Assembly (NCBI GenBank): GCA_963789495.1
Contig: CAWBLP010000010.1
Location: 744,001-808,000 of the forward strand
DNA from: CAWBLP01 sp963789495
GTDB lineage: Bacteria > Pseudomonadota > Alphaproteobacteria > Acetobacterales > Acetobacteraceae
Direction: 5' to 3'
DNA length: 64,000 bases
Shown: positions 42,188 to 51,182 of the stretch, piece after piece
How positions within the stretch are numbered: the stretch's first letter is position 1
How the letters are laid out: each line of letters begins with the position of its first letter
Program-made: the position numbers and the translations under genes
The notes under the pieces: generated by a model
What the model saw: the letters and a program-made list of their open reading frames with translations, nothing else
Told to the model about the DNA's origin: nothing
Databases searched by the model: none

Positions 42188-42733
42188 ATGCCCCATTCCG
42201 TCGACCAGACCCTGCGCAGCGCCACGATTTCCGTGTTGGTGGACAATGAGGCCGGCGTGCTCGCGCGCGTCATCGGCCTGTTCTCCGGCCGCGGCTACAA
42301 TATCGACAGCCTCACCGTCGCCCCGGTGGACAGCGCGGGCCTGCATTCACGCATCAACGTGGTCACCTCCGGCACCGAGATGGTGATCGAGCAGATCAAG
42401 GCGCAGCTCGACAGGCTGGTGCCGGTGCACCGCGTCGCCGACCTGACCCGCGAAGGGCCGCATGTCGCGCGCGAGATGGCGCTGATCAAGGTGATCGGCA
42501 GCGGTGAGAAGCGGGTCGAAGCCCTGCGCATCGCCGATACGTTCCGCGCCCGCGTGGTCGACACCACGACCGAAAGCTTCGTGTTCGAGCTGACCGGCTC
42601 GACCGAGAAGCTGGACGCGTTTATCGAGTTGATGCGTGACCTCGGTCTGGCCGAGGTGTCCCGGACCGGCGTCGCCGCAATGGCCCGGGGCAAACGCACG
42701 ATCGCCACAGAGAAATCCAGCGAGGGGGACTGA
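42188..42733 (+). CDS. ilvN: Acetolactate synthase small subunit
   Basis: The 181-residue regulatory subunit has an N-terminal ACT domain (TISVLVDNEAGVLARVIGLF, then RGYNIDSLTVAP) and a C-terminal ALS_ss_C domain ending near GVAAMARGKR. It binds valine and tunes the catalytic subunit. ATG 42188 gives the normal length; the frame is open 13 codons further into the repeat. ilvC follows after 5 bp. Confidence 0.95.
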   Translation: MPHSVDQTLRSATISVLVDNEAGVLARVIGLFSGRGYNIDSLTVAPVDSAGLHSRINVVTSGTEMVIEQIKAQLDRLVPVHRVADLTREGPHVAREMALIKVIGSGEKRVEALRIADTFRARVVDTTTESFVFELTGSTEKLDAFIELMRDLGLAEVSRTGVAAMARGKRTIATEKSSEGD

Positions 42734-42738
42734 CCACC

Positions 42739-43758
42739 ATGCGCGTCTATTATGACCGCGATGCCGACGTGAACCTGATCAAGGGCAAGAAGGTCGCCAT
42801 CATCGGCTATGGCAGCCAGGGCCACGCCCATGCCAACAACCTGAAGGACAGCGGCGCGACGCAGCTCGCGGTCGGGCTGCGCGCCAGCTCCGCCGGCGTG
42901 GCGAAGGCGGAAGCCGCCGGGCTGAAGGTGATGGACCCGGCCGACTGCGCCAAATGGGCCGATGTCGTCATGGTCCTCACCCCCGACGAAGGCCAAGGCG
43001 ACCTGTATCGCGACAAGCTCGGCCCCAACATGAAAAACGGCGCCGCACTCGCCTTCGCGCACGGGCTGAACGTGCATTTCAACCTGCTCGATCCGCGCCC
43101 GGATATCGACGTGTTCATGATCGCGCCGAAAGGCCCCGGCCATACCGTGCGCAGCGAATACCAGCGCGGCGGCGGCGTGCCCTGCCTGGTCGCGGTGGCG
43201 CAGAACCCGTCCGGCAACGCGCTGGAAATCGCGCTGTCCTATGCCAGCGCGATCGGCGGCGGTCGGGCCGGCATCATCGAGACCACATTCAAGGAAGAAT
43301 GCGAGACCGACCTGTTCGGCGAGCAGGTGGTGCTGTGCGGCGGCCTGGTCGAGCTGATCAAGGGCGGCTATGAGACGCTGGTGGCAGCCGGTTACGCGCC
43401 CGAAATGGCGTATTTCGAGTGCCTGCACGAGGTCAAGCTGATCGTGGACCTGATCTACGAAGGCGGCATCGCCAACATGAACTACTCGATCAGCAACACC
43501 GCGGAATACGGCGAGTATGTCTCTGGCCCGCGCATCGTCGACGACCGGGTGAAGGCCGAGATGAAGCGCGTGCTGGCCGACATCCAAAGCGGAAAGTTCG
43601 CGCGCGACTGGATGCTGGAGAACAAGGTGAATCAGGCCAGCTTCAAGGCGATGCGCCGCCGGCTGAGCGAGCACCCGATCGAGGAAGTGGGCGAGAAACT
43701 GCGCGGCATGATGCCGTGGATCGCCAAGAACGCGCTGGTGGACAAGACGAAGAACTGA
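42739..43758 (+). CDS. ilvC: Ketol-acid reductoisomerase (class I, NADP+)
   Basis: The 339-residue enzyme has the cofactor motif VAIIGYGSQGHAHANNLKDSG, MIAPKGPGHTVRSEYQRGGGVP and metal ligands in AGIIETTFKEECETDLFGEQ and the ECLHE region. The short length without a duplicated C-terminal domain makes it class I. Arg in LRASSAGVAK fits NADPH preference. It is the last gene of the ilvBNC operon and is followed by a stem-loop. Confidence 0.97.
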   Translation: MRVYYDRDADVNLIKGKKVAIIGYGSQGHAHANNLKDSGATQLAVGLRASSAGVAKAEAAGLKVMDPADCAKWADVVMVLTPDEGQGDLYRDKLGPNMKNGAALAFAHGLNVHFNLLDPRPDIDVFMIAPKGPGHTVRSEYQRGGGVPCLVAVAQNPSGNALEIALSYASAIGGGRAGIIETTFKEECETDLFGEQVVLCGGLVELIKGGYETLVAAGYAPEMAYFECLHEVKLIVDLIYEGGIANMNYSISNTAEYGEYVSGPRIVDDRVKAEMKRVLADIQSGKFARDWMLENKVNQASFKAMRRRLSEHPIEEVGEKLRGMMPWIAKNALVDKTKN

Positions 43759-43769
43759 GCTGGGGGCGG

Positions 43770-43795
43770 GGCCACTTTTGGTGTCAAAGGTGGCC
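43770..43795. terminator. Stem-loop between convergent ilvC and SDR genes
   Basis: GGCCACTTTTG and CAAAGGTGGCC pair over 11 bp with one non-Watson-Crick position around a 4-nt loop. No T-tract follows on either strand, so it is a likely but atypical terminator serving both convergent genes. Confidence 0.5.
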
Positions 43796-43839
43796 CTCGT
43801 CGCACGACACAGGCTGTTGCGTGGCGGGCGGCGCAGACG

Positions 43840-44595
43840 CTACAGCGCGGCGGTCAGCCCGCCATCCACCACCAGCACATGGCCGGTGACATAGGACGCG
43901 GCGTCGGAGGCCAGGAACACCGCCGGGCCGGCGAGTTCCGGCGGATCGCCCCAGCGGGCCAGCGGTGCCCGCGTGGCGATCCAGGCGTTGAATTTTTCAT
44001 CCTTGTGCAGCACGTCGGTCGCGTCGGTGGGAAAGAAGCCGGGCGCCAGCGCGTTCACCGTCACGCCGTGCGGCGCCAGTTCCACCGCCAGCGCGCGCAC
44101 CATGCCGTGCAGCCCGGCCTTGGCCGTGATGTAGCCGGGGATGGTCGGGCGGGCGAGAAACCCCATGATCGACGAGACCATGATGATGCGGCCGTGCTTG
44201 CGCGGCACCATGAGCCTGGCGGACTCCCGCGCGATCCGGAAATACGCGCTGAGATTGGAATCGATCACCGCTTGCCAGTCCTCGTCGGTGGTTTCCAGCA
44301 GCGGCTTGCGCGGAATCACCCCGGCATTGTTGACCACGATATCGAGCCCGCCATGGGTTTCGGCGATGCGCGCGAAGGCCACCCGCATGCCGGCGGCGTC
44401 GCTGACGTCGAACGCGACCGGCTCTGCGGCGTTCGGCAAGGATGCTGCGCGGGCCTGCAACGTTGCCGGATCGCGCCCATGCAGGATGATGCGTGCGCCG
44501 GCCGAGGCCAGGCCCTGCGCGATCGCCCAGCCCAGGCCGCGCGAACTGCCGGTGACCAGTGCGATGCGGTTGGTGAGGGAGAAGCTGGCTGACAT
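43840..44595 (-). CDS. SDR oxidoreductase, gluconate-5-dehydrogenase-like
   Basis: The 251-residue classical SDR has TGSSRGLG, NNAGVIPRKPLLE, the catalytic Ser in IIMVSSIMGFLARP, Tyr-x3-Lys in GYITAKAGLHG, and a PG motif NALAPGFFPTDAT. The pattern of the C-terminus (GHVLVVDGGLTAAL) resembles gluconate 5-dehydrogenase/IdnO-type enzymes that reduce keto-sugar acids. It stands alone on the minus strand, convergent with ilvC. Confidence 0.88.
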   Translation of the reverse strand: MSASFSLTNRIALVTGSSRGLGWAIAQGLASAGARIILHGRDPATLQARAASLPNAAEPVAFDVSDAAGMRVAFARIAETHGGLDIVVNNAGVIPRKPLLETTDEDWQAVIDSNLSAYFRIARESARLMVPRKHGRIIMVSSIMGFLARPTIPGYITAKAGLHGMVRALAVELAPHGVTVNALAPGFFPTDATDVLHKDEKFNAWIATRAPLARWGDPPELAGPAVFLASDAASYVTGHVLVVDGGLTAAL

Positions 44596-44767
44596 GCGGC
44601 GACCGTGGCGGAACCGGCCGCGCGCTGTCAACGCGGGAGTCGATCGGATTCGAAGCGAGCAGACCGTGTCGTGTAGCCGCCCCGCTTCCGGGTCTCAGGC
44701 CGCGCGCGGCCTGCGCCCGCCGCGAGGAAGTGCCGCCGGCAAGCCTCACTCCCTCGACCGAGTGGCG

Positions 44768-45964
44768 TTACACCACGCCGTTCGCCCGCAGTTGTGCGAC
44801 TTCATCCTCGGTCACGCCGCACAGCTCGCGCAGCACGTCGGCGGAATGCTCGCCGAGCATGGGTGGGCGTTGCACGGTTGCGGGTGAGTCGGAGAGTTTG
44901 ATCGGGCAGCCGACGGTCTGATAGCTGCCGCGGGTGGGATAGTCGACATCGACGATCATGTCGCGTGCGCGCAGATGTGGATCGGCGAGCACCTCGCCGG
45001 TGTCCTGGCAGGCGCCGCTGGGGACGCCGGCATCGCCGAGCAGACGCATCACCTCGTGTTTGGTGCGCTGGCGGGTCCATGTGGCGATGATGGCGTTCAG
45101 TGTCTCCCGGTTTTCCCAGCGTGCGTCGGGAGTTTTGAAGCGCGGGTCGTCTGACAGTTCGGGCTGGCCCAGCACGCGGACGAAGGCGGGCCACATCTGG
45201 GGCTGTGCGAAAATGTAGACATAATCATTCGGTCCGCCGGGTGCGCAGGGATAGGTTGTTCCGGGGACGGTACGGCCGAGCTGATTGCCGCTGCGCGGCA
45301 TCGGGTGGCCGTAGCGCTGGTGATCGCGCAGGCTGACGCGGATGAGGTTCACCACGGCGTCCTGCATCGAGACTTCGACATGTTGGCCGGTACCGGTGGC
45401 GTGGCGTTGCTGCAGGGCGGCGAGGATACCGATTGCCATATGCATGCCGGTGCCGGAATCGCCGATTGCCGGAAACACGTAGGTGGGCGGGTTTTCCGGG
45501 AAGCCGGTGACGGTCATGGCGCCGCCCATGGCCTGTGCGATCGGCTCGAAGCTTTTGAAGCCGCTATAGGGGCCGTAGGTACCGAAGCCTTTGATGGTGG
45601 CGTAGATCAGCCGCGGATTGATCGTGCGCAGGGTTTCGTAGCCGAGGCCGAGCCGATCGAGTGCGCCGGGGCCGAAGTTCTCCAGCAGCACATCGGATTC
45701 GGCGATGACGCGCTTGAACAGTGCCTTGCCTTCTTCGGTCTTCAGATTGAGTGTCAGGCTGCGTTTGTTGGCATTCAGGATCAGGAAGAACAGGCTGTCG
45801 CTGTCGGGTTTGTCGCGCATGTTGGTGCGCGCGACGTCACCGCCTTTCGGCTCCTCCAGCTTGATCACGTCGGCGCCGAGGAAGCCGAGGATCTGTGCGC
45901 AGGCGGGTCCCGCCTGGTTGTGCGTCATGTCGATGACGCGGATTCCGGACAGTGCCTGACTCAT
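44768..45964 (-). CDS. CaiB/BaiF family CoA-transferase (second copy)
   Basis: The 398-residue class III CoA-transferase starts MSQALSGIRVIDMTHNQAGPACAQ and has LGADVIKLEEPKGGDVAR, the catalytic Asp region VLLENFGPGALDRLG and GFGTYGPYSGFKSFEPIAQAMGG. It shares family motifs but not close sequence with the enzyme at 34063-35271. It lies 24 bp after paaD, where paaE is usually found, so it may be cotranscribed with the paa genes. Confidence 0.93.
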   Translation of the reverse strand: MSQALSGIRVIDMTHNQAGPACAQILGFLGADVIKLEEPKGGDVARTNMRDKPDSDSLFFLILNANKRSLTLNLKTEEGKALFKRVIAESDVLLENFGPGALDRLGLGYETLRTINPRLIYATIKGFGTYGPYSGFKSFEPIAQAMGGAMTVTGFPENPPTYVFPAIGDSGTGMHMAIGILAALQQRHATGTGQHVEVSMQDAVVNLIRVSLRDHQRYGHPMPRSGNQLGRTVPGTTYPCAPGGPNDYVYIFAQPQMWPAFVRVLGQPELSDDPRFKTPDARWENRETLNAIIATWTRQRTKHEVMRLLGDAGVPSGACQDTGEVLADPHLRARDMIVDVDYPTRGSYQTVGCPIKLSDSPATVQRPPMLGEHSADVLRELCGVTEDEVAQLRANGVV

Positions 45965-45988
45965 GCTTCGTCTCCCCGAGCGCGATGT

Positions 45989-46450
45989 TCAGTGGCACTT
46001 GAACGCGTCGAACGGCTCGCGGCAAGTCAGGCAGCGGTGCAATGCCTTGCAGGGGGTGGAACCGAAGGCGCTGATGAGTTCGGTCTCGGTGCTGCCGCAT
46101 TGTGGGCAGGCGGGATGTCGGGTGCCGCGCTGCGGGGGCGCGATGCCGTATTCCTGGAGCTTGCGCCGGCCGGATTCGCTGATCCAGTCGGTGGTCCAGG
46201 CGGGCGACAGCGTGGTGCGCACACGGTATTGCGTGAGGCCGGCCTGGGCGAGGGCGGTTTCGATATCGCGTGCGATCACGGTCATGGCCGGACAGCCGGA
46301 ATAGGTGGGGGTGATCGTCACCTCGACGGTGTCGCCGCGCAATGTCAGATCGCGCAGGATGCCCAGATCCTCAATCGTCAGCACGGGAATTTCCGGATCG
46401 GCGACGGAGGCCACCACCGCTCGGGCGCGGGTGAGCCGATCGTCGGTCAC
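45989..46450 (-). CDS. paaD: Phenylacetyl-CoA epoxidase subunit PaaD
   Basis: The 153-residue protein has an N-terminal MIP18/DUF59 domain (ADPEIPVLTIEDLGILRDL, TYSGCPAMTVIARDIE) and a C-terminal zinc-ribbon-like region (CPQCGSTETELISAFGSTPC, then CLTCREPFDAFKCH), as in PaaD. It helps mature the iron centres of the epoxidase. The GTG start at 46450 overlaps the paaC stop as GTGA. Confidence 0.93.
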   Translation of the reverse strand: MTDDRLTRARAVVASVADPEIPVLTIEDLGILRDLTLRGDTVEVTITPTYSGCPAMTVIARDIETALAQAGLTQYRVRTTLSPAWTTDWISESGRRKLQEYGIAPPQRGTRHPACPQCGSTETELISAFGSTPCKALHRCLTCREPFDAFKCH

Positions 46451-47211
46451 CAGCTTGCGCCCGGATAGGCGCGTTGAAGGAACTGCAACTCGGCCAGCAG
46501 ATGGCCGAGATGCTCGCTGTGCCGGCCGGTGCGTCCGCCCGACTGCATCCAGCCACCGGCGGGCCGGGTGAGCGTGGCGCGGGCCAGCGTGGCGGTCACC
46601 GTGGCGTCCCAGTCCGGGCGCAGTGCCGTCGGATCGGGCAATACCTGTTCGGCGATCAGCGCCTGTTCGTCGGCATCGCTGGCGAACAATTCCCCCGTGT
46701 AGGGCCACAGCGTATCCACCGCTTGCTGTGCGCGCCGATGCGACTCCGCGGTGCCGTCGCCCAGCCGCACCAGCCATTCCGCGGCGTGACGCAGATGATA
46801 CGCGGTTTCCTTCTCCGCCTTGGCTGCGATTGCGGCGAAACCTTCACGGGTGCTGTGACACGCGGCGCGCCAGAATGCATCGCTGCAGGCGGAGACAAGG
46901 AACAAACGCGCGATGGTGAAGGCGAAATCACCGTTCGGCAGCTCCATGATCAACGCGTTGCGCCAGGCGGGCGCGTCACGCAGATAGGCGAGCTGATCCT
47001 CGGTGTGGCCGGAGATGGCACCGATCTCGGTGTAGAGCAGACGCGCCTGGCCGATCAGATCGAGGGCGATGTTGGCGAGTGCCAGTTCCTCCTCGAGCAT
47101 CGGTGCGCGACCGGTCCATTCTGACGTGCGATGGCCGAGGATCAGCGCGTCATCCGCGCGACGCAGCAGCGCGAGCACGACCGGCGTTTCGGCAATCCGC
47201 AGCGCGGTCAT
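46447..47211 (-). CDS. paaC: Phenylacetyl-CoA epoxidase subunit PaaC
   Basis: The 254-residue ferritin-like structural subunit begins near TPVVLALLRRADDALILGHRTSEW and has EEELALANIALDLIGQARLLY and KETAYHLRHAAEWLVRLGDG. It lacks iron and holds PaaA in the complex. It lies 16 bp after paaB and overlaps paaD by 4 nt. Confidence 0.95.
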   Translation of the reverse strand: MTALRIAETPVVLALLRRADDALILGHRTSEWTGRAPMLEEELALANIALDLIGQARLLYTEIGAISGHTEDQLAYLRDAPAWRNALIMELPNGDFAFTIARLFLVSACSDAFWRAACHSTREGFAAIAAKAEKETAYHLRHAAEWLVRLGDGTAESHRRAQQAVDTLWPYTGELFASDADEQALIAEQVLPDPTALRPDWDATVTATLARATLTRPAGGWMQSGGRTGRHSEHLGHLLAELQFLQRAYPGASW

Positions 47212-47227
47212 GGCGCGATCGGCCGGG

Positions 47228-47515
47228 TCACATGTTGCCGACTTCGTCGGGCACATCGTAGAAGGTGGGATGGCGGTAGATTTTTGAGTCCGCCGGCTCG
47301 AACAGCACCTCCTTGTCGCCGGGGTCGGATGCGATGATCGCGTTCGACGGCACCACCCAGATCGACAGACCCTCGCCGCGCCTGGTGTAGACGTCGCGTG
47401 CCGCCTGCACGGCCATGGTCGCGTCGACGGCATGCACCGAGCCGACATGCTTGTGGGCCAGGCCGTTGCGGCTGCGGATGAAAACCTCCCAGAGCGGGAT
47501 TGCCATCTCCGGCAT
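47228..47515 (-). CDS. paaB: Phenylacetyl-CoA epoxidase subunit PaaB
   Basis: The 95-residue protein reads PLWEVFIRSRNGLAHKHVGSVHA, ARDVYTRRGEGLSIWVVPS and KIYRHPTFYDVPDEVGNM, the full PaaB pattern. It bridges PaaAC dimers. It starts 5 bp after the paaA stop. Confidence 0.96.
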   Translation of the reverse strand: MPEMAIPLWEVFIRSRNGLAHKHVGSVHAVDATMAVQAARDVYTRRGEGLSIWVVPSNAIIASDPGDKEVLFEPADSKIYRHPTFYDVPDEVGNM

Positions 47516-47520
47516 CGCGA

Positions 47521-48501
47521 TCACGCCGCCTGCGCTGTGGATGCGCGCTGTTTCGCGGCATAGGCCAGGGCGGCGTCCTGCACCCAGGCGCCGTCCGCAT
47601 GTGCCTGCTGCCGCGCGGTGAGGCGTTCGCGATTGCATGGCCCGTCGCCCGCCAGCACGCGGCGGAATTCCGCCCAGTCGATCTCGCCGAACACCCAATG
47701 CCCTGCGGCCTCGTCGAACCGCAGTGCTGGGTCCGGAAAGGTCAGGCCGAGATAATGGCCCTGCGGCACCGTCGCATCGACGAATTTCTGCCGCAGCGAA
47801 TCGTTGGTAAAACGCTTGATCTTCCACCGCATCGACGCGTCGGAATGCTGCGACTGCGAGTCGGGTGGACCGAACATCATCAGGCACGGCCACCACCAGC
47901 GGTTCAGCGCATCCTGCGCCATCGCCTTCTGGTCTTCGGTCCCGCGGCACAGGGTCAGCATGATTTCGTAGCCCTGGCGCTGGTGAAACGATTCCTCCTT
48001 GCAGATGCGGATCATCGCCCGCGCGTAAGGCCCGTACGAGCAGCGGCAGAGCGGGATCTGGTTCATGATCGCCGCGCCGTCCACCAGCCAGCCGATCGCC
48101 CCGATATCCGCCCAGCTCAGGGTGGGATAGTTGAAAATGGAACTGTATTTGGCGCGCCCGGTCAGCAACTGCTCGACCAGCTCCTCGCGCGACACGCCCA
48201 GAGTCTCGGCCGCGGCGTAGAGATACAATCCGTGGCCGCCTTCATCCTGCACCTTGGCCAGCAACGCGGCCTTGCGGCGCAGCGATGGCGCGCGGGTGAT
48301 CCAGTTGCCCTCCGGCAGCATGCCGACGATCTCGGAATGCGCGTGCTGGCTGATCTGGCGGACCAGGGTGCGGCGATAGGCGTCCGGCATGCGGTCGTTG
48401 GGTTCGATCCGCTCCTCGGCGTCGATCCGTGCTTGGAACCGGGTGGCGGCTTCGCTGGTGTCGGCCAGCGTCGTCGGGGTGTTGAGCGCCTGGCTGTACA
48501 T
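47521..48501 (-). CDS. paaA: Phenylacetyl-CoA epoxidase catalytic subunit PaaA
   Basis: The 326-residue diiron subunit epoxidises the ring of phenylacetyl-CoA. The paired E-x2-H ligands are in KVQDEGGHGLYLY and ICKEESFHQRQG, and WIPEGNW-like GMLPEGNWITRAPSLRRK lies upstream. ATG 48501 gives the family N-terminus and length. It is the first gene of paaABCD, divergent from an MBL hydrolase 164 bp away. No paaG, paaZ, paaK or paaR is in the window. Confidence 0.96.
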   Translation of the reverse strand: MYSQALNTPTTLADTSEAATRFQARIDAEERIEPNDRMPDAYRRTLVRQISQHAHSEIVGMLPEGNWITRAPSLRRKAALLAKVQDEGGHGLYLYAAAETLGVSREELVEQLLTGRAKYSSIFNYPTLSWADIGAIGWLVDGAAIMNQIPLCRCSYGPYARAMIRICKEESFHQRQGYEIMLTLCRGTEDQKAMAQDALNRWWWPCLMMFGPPDSQSQHSDASMRWKIKRFTNDSLRQKFVDATVPQGHYLGLTFPDPALRFDEAAGHWVFGEIDWAEFRRVLAGDGPCNRERLTARQQAHADGAWVQDAALAYAAKQRASTAQAA

Positions 48502-48665
48502 GGGTGGGAATATGGCGCGGCGGGTCAACCGGGAAAAGGGCGCTCGGCGAATGACATGTCGGGTGCGAGTTGGATCGCGCATTCCGCCCAGCCTCCCGCT
48601 CCCCAGGGGGTAGCCATGCGCCATCCGGCTCGCGGATTGCCTCTCCGCCCCGCTACACTGCCGCA

Positions 48666-49706
48666 ATGCAGCAATCCTCCTCCACCCTGACCTTCCCCCA
48701 CGCCGAACCCCCGCCACCCGGCACGCTGATCGAGATCGGCCCCGGACTCCGCTGGTTCCGCCTGCCGCTGCCGTATCGGCTGGATCACGTGAACATCTAC
48801 CTGATCGCGGACGGGTCCGGCTGGGCGGTGCTGGATACCGGGCTCGCCACCGACACCTGCAAATCGGCCTGGGACGCCATCCTGGCCGGGCCGCTCGCCG
48901 GCCAGCGGCTGACCCGGATGATCGTGACGCATTTCCATCCGGACCATGTCGGGCTGGCCGGCTGGCTGGCGCAGCGCTTCGACCTGCCACTTGCGATGCC
49001 GCGGCCGGAATATCTCTACAGCCTGGCGCTGCAATACGCGCCGGGCGACCTGGGCGCGGAGATGCATCGGCCGTTCTACCGCCGCCACGGGCTGGCGCCC
49101 GACATCACCGAGCTGGTGCTGCGCCGCGGCCATGAGTATCTGCGCCGCACCACCGGCGTGCCGACCACCTACCATCGCATTCAGCACGGCGACGTGCTGC
49201 CGATCGGCGGGCGCGACTTCCAGGTGCTGACCGGCGGCGGCCACGCGCTGGAACAGGCGATGCTGTACCGGCCGGAGCAGAAGCTGTTCCTCGCCGCCGA
49301 CCAGGTGATCGCCCGCATCTCGCCCAATGTCAGCGTGCACGCGATGGAGCCGGACCTGGACGCGCTGGGGATCTACCTGACCTCACTGCGCGCGATCCGC
49401 CAGGCGGTGGCGCCGGATGTGCTGGTGCTGCCCGGCCACGGGCTGCCGTTCTACGGGCTGCACACGCGGATCGACGAACTGATCGCGCATCACGGCGAGC
49501 GCTGCGGCGCGATCGCCGATTCCTGTCGCGCCCGCGCGCTGTCGGTGGCGGAGATCGTGCCGCATGTGTTCCAGCGCGCGCTGGACGAGCACCAGACCAG
49601 CTTCGCGTTCGGCGAGGTGCTGGCGCATGTCAACCACATGCTGGGCCGCGGTGAGCTGGTGTTGCAGACGGACGCGGACGGCACCGACCGCTATCGGGCT
49701 GGCTGA
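48666..49706 (+). CDS. Metallo-beta-lactamase-fold hydrolase
   Basis: The 346-residue protein has the zinc motif HFHPDH (about 91-96), a later His in TGGGHALEQ, the bridging Asp in LFLAADQVIARISPNVSV and His in VLPGHGLPF, followed by a C-terminal winged-helix-like extension (ALSVAEIVPHVFQRALDEHQ). This is the glyoxalase-II/LACTB2-like group found next to acyl-CoA pathways. It is divergent from paaA. Its last codons seed the tandem repeat that follows. Confidence 0.87.
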   Translation: MQQSSSTLTFPHAEPPPPGTLIEIGPGLRWFRLPLPYRLDHVNIYLIADGSGWAVLDTGLATDTCKSAWDAILAGPLAGQRLTRMIVTHFHPDHVGLAGWLAQRFDLPLAMPRPEYLYSLALQYAPGDLGAEMHRPFYRRHGLAPDITELVLRRGHEYLRRTTGVPTTYHRIQHGDVLPIGGRDFQVLTGGGHALEQAMLYRPEQKLFLAADQVIARISPNVSVHAMEPDLDALGIYLTSLRAIRQAVAPDVLVLPGHGLPFYGLHTRIDELIAHHGERCGAIADSCRARALSVAEIVPHVFQRALDEHQTSFAFGEVLAHVNHMLGRGELVLQTDADGTDRYRAG

Positions 49707-49912
49707 CCGGGCGGTCGGACGGAACCGACCACTAGCGGGACTGGTGAACGGGCGGTCAGACGGCACCCACCGCTATCGGGACTGGTGAACGGACGGCACC
49801 GACCGCTATCGGGATGGGTGAACGGGCGGCCGGTCGGAACCCACCGCTATCCGGACTGGTGAGCGGGCAGTTGGAGGGCACCGACCACCAGCGGTCCGGC
49901 TGACCACGGGGG
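49674..49912 (+). repeat. Tandem repeat derived from the end of the MBL gene
   Basis: About five and a half degenerate units of roughly 41 bp, each built on GACGGCACCGACCGCTATCG followed by a GGNCTGGTGAACGGGCGG-type part. The first unit is the last codons and stop of the MBL gene; later copies differ by substitutions and a 9-10-bp deletion. Beyond it, to 50019, nothing is seen. Confidence 0.8.
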
Positions 49913-50019
49913 GTCGTCGTCGCGTCGCCCACAGCTCAGGTCCAGCGGCACACCATCAGGCCGGGCCGGCTGACCCTGCGGTGCAGCGTGGCCTCGCCGG
50001 CGGGTGGACTGGCCTGGTG

Positions 50020-50388
50020 TCAGAGCGATCCGCGGATCATGTGGGCGCAGGACCGGTCCCGTGGCGCCGCCAGGCTGGCTGCCAGCACTGATGTCGAGCG
50101 GAGACGCGACACGGACATGCCGGGGGTCGCGCGCGTGGGCGCCGGCGCGGGGTCAGGCCGGCGCGGGGCGATGCGGTCGGCCGGAGCTTGCGCGGAGGAG
50201 CCCGGGTTCTGGCCGAGCAGCAGCCACACGCAGAACAGGATGCAGGGCAGGGGGGCGACCAGCAATGTCGCCCAGAGCGTGGCCCGGTCGGGCGCGAACG
50301 GTCCGGCGAGCACCGCCACACCGCTGATGCCGACATAGACCAGCAGGAGGAGGGCCACCAACATACCGATCCGCTCGCGCAGGGTCAT
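50020..50388 (-). CDS. Small two-helix membrane protein, unknown
   Basis: The 122-residue open frame begins MTLRERIGMLVALLLLVYVG, has two hydrophobic helices (about 8-28 and 38-58, the second ending CVWLLLGQNPG) and a long basic, proline-rich tail. A purine-rich stretch precedes ATG 50388. I recognise no family. The membrane part looks real; the tail could be over-read. Confidence 0.5.
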   Translation of the reverse strand: MTLRERIGMLVALLLLVYVGISGVAVLAGPFAPDRATLWATLLVAPLPCILFCVWLLLGQNPGSSAQAPADRIAPRRPDPAPAPTRATPGMSVSRLRSTSVLAASLAAPRDRSCAHMIRGSL

Positions 50389-50744
50389 GCGTGAGATACT
50401 GGCCCGTTGGCTGGCGTCGATCCGCATTCTCCCCACCGCTTCGTTGTGCGGGGCGTTCTTGCGCCAACGGCCCCGGCGCGTCTGTGAACTGCACCACAGG
50501 TTTGCCGGCCTCGCCGGGACGGCCCGGTCGAACAGTGTCTGGAAGCTGCGCGGATCGGCAGCAGGTGAGGGGACAGCCCTGCGTCCACCTGCTGGCGGGG
50601 CCGGCGATCGGCTGCGCAACGCAATCCGGGTTCGCCGCGCGTTCGGCGCGCCCGATCCAGCCTGCGTCACCGGCCCGGTGGCAGACACCGCGTTCGCCTG
50701 GCCAACGAGGCCCGCCCGCCGGCTGCATCCGGGAAGGTGGCGCG
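50389..50744. other. Gene-free stretch
   Basis: 356 bp of GC-rich sequence with short open frames on every strand but no recognisable protein, repeat or hairpin. It separates the small membrane protein gene from the GNAT gene, both leftward. Confidence 0.5.
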
Positions 50745-51182
50745 CTACCCCGGGTCCAGCGCAATACCGAAGCGCAGCGCCGCCGGCAGCATGCCGTAGC
50801 GGAAATAGAATCGCTGCCCGAGCAGGTTGTCGAGCCCGGTATCCAGCACCAGGCGCGGCAGGCCGAGCGCTGTTGCCTCGTCGGCCACCGCGTCCAGCAG
50901 GCGGGCGCCGAGACCGCCGCGCCGGGCCGCCTCGGTCACCACCAGGTCATCGACGTAGCAGAACCGGCCGCGGATCAGGTTGTCCTGCACCCGCCATCCG
51001 GCGAGACCCACCGGGGTCGCGCCGTCCCAGGCGGCCAGCAGGCGATAGCCGAATGCCTGCTGGCGGCGCACACGCTCCAGCAACTCGGCCGCATCGCTCA
51101 GATGCGGGCGGAGCTGCTGCATCACCGGAAAGCAGGCGGTGATCTCCGTGTCGGACTCGGCGTGGCGCAGGTCCAGGCTCAT
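50745..51182 (-). CDS. GNAT-family N-acetyltransferase
   Basis: The 145-residue protein has the GNAT core: strand-4 region RFCYVDDLVVTEAARRGGLG, with the acetyl-CoA P-loop-like RRGGLGARLLD (about 87-97), and FYFRYGMLPAA near the end. It transfers an acetyl group from acetyl-CoA to an amine; the acceptor is unknown. Its start overlaps the AhpD-like gene stop as ATGA, so the two are coupled. Confidence 0.9.
   Translation of the reverse strand: MSLDLRHAESDTEITACFPVMQQLRPHLSDAAELLERVRRQQAFGYRLLAAWDGATPVGLAGWRVQDNLIRGRFCYVDDLVVTEAARRGGLGARLLDAVADEATALGLPRLVLDTGLDNLLGQRFYFRYGMLPAALRFGIALDPG

Noticed and set aside
40304..42346. 680-codon open frame antisense to ilvB
   Set aside because: Composition rich in His, Gln, Arg, Asp and Gly, typical of the antisense of GC3-rich genes; ilvB is certain.
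49674..49912. CRISPR-like array
   Set aside because: Repeats are contiguous and degenerate with no unique spacers, and no cas gene is nearby.
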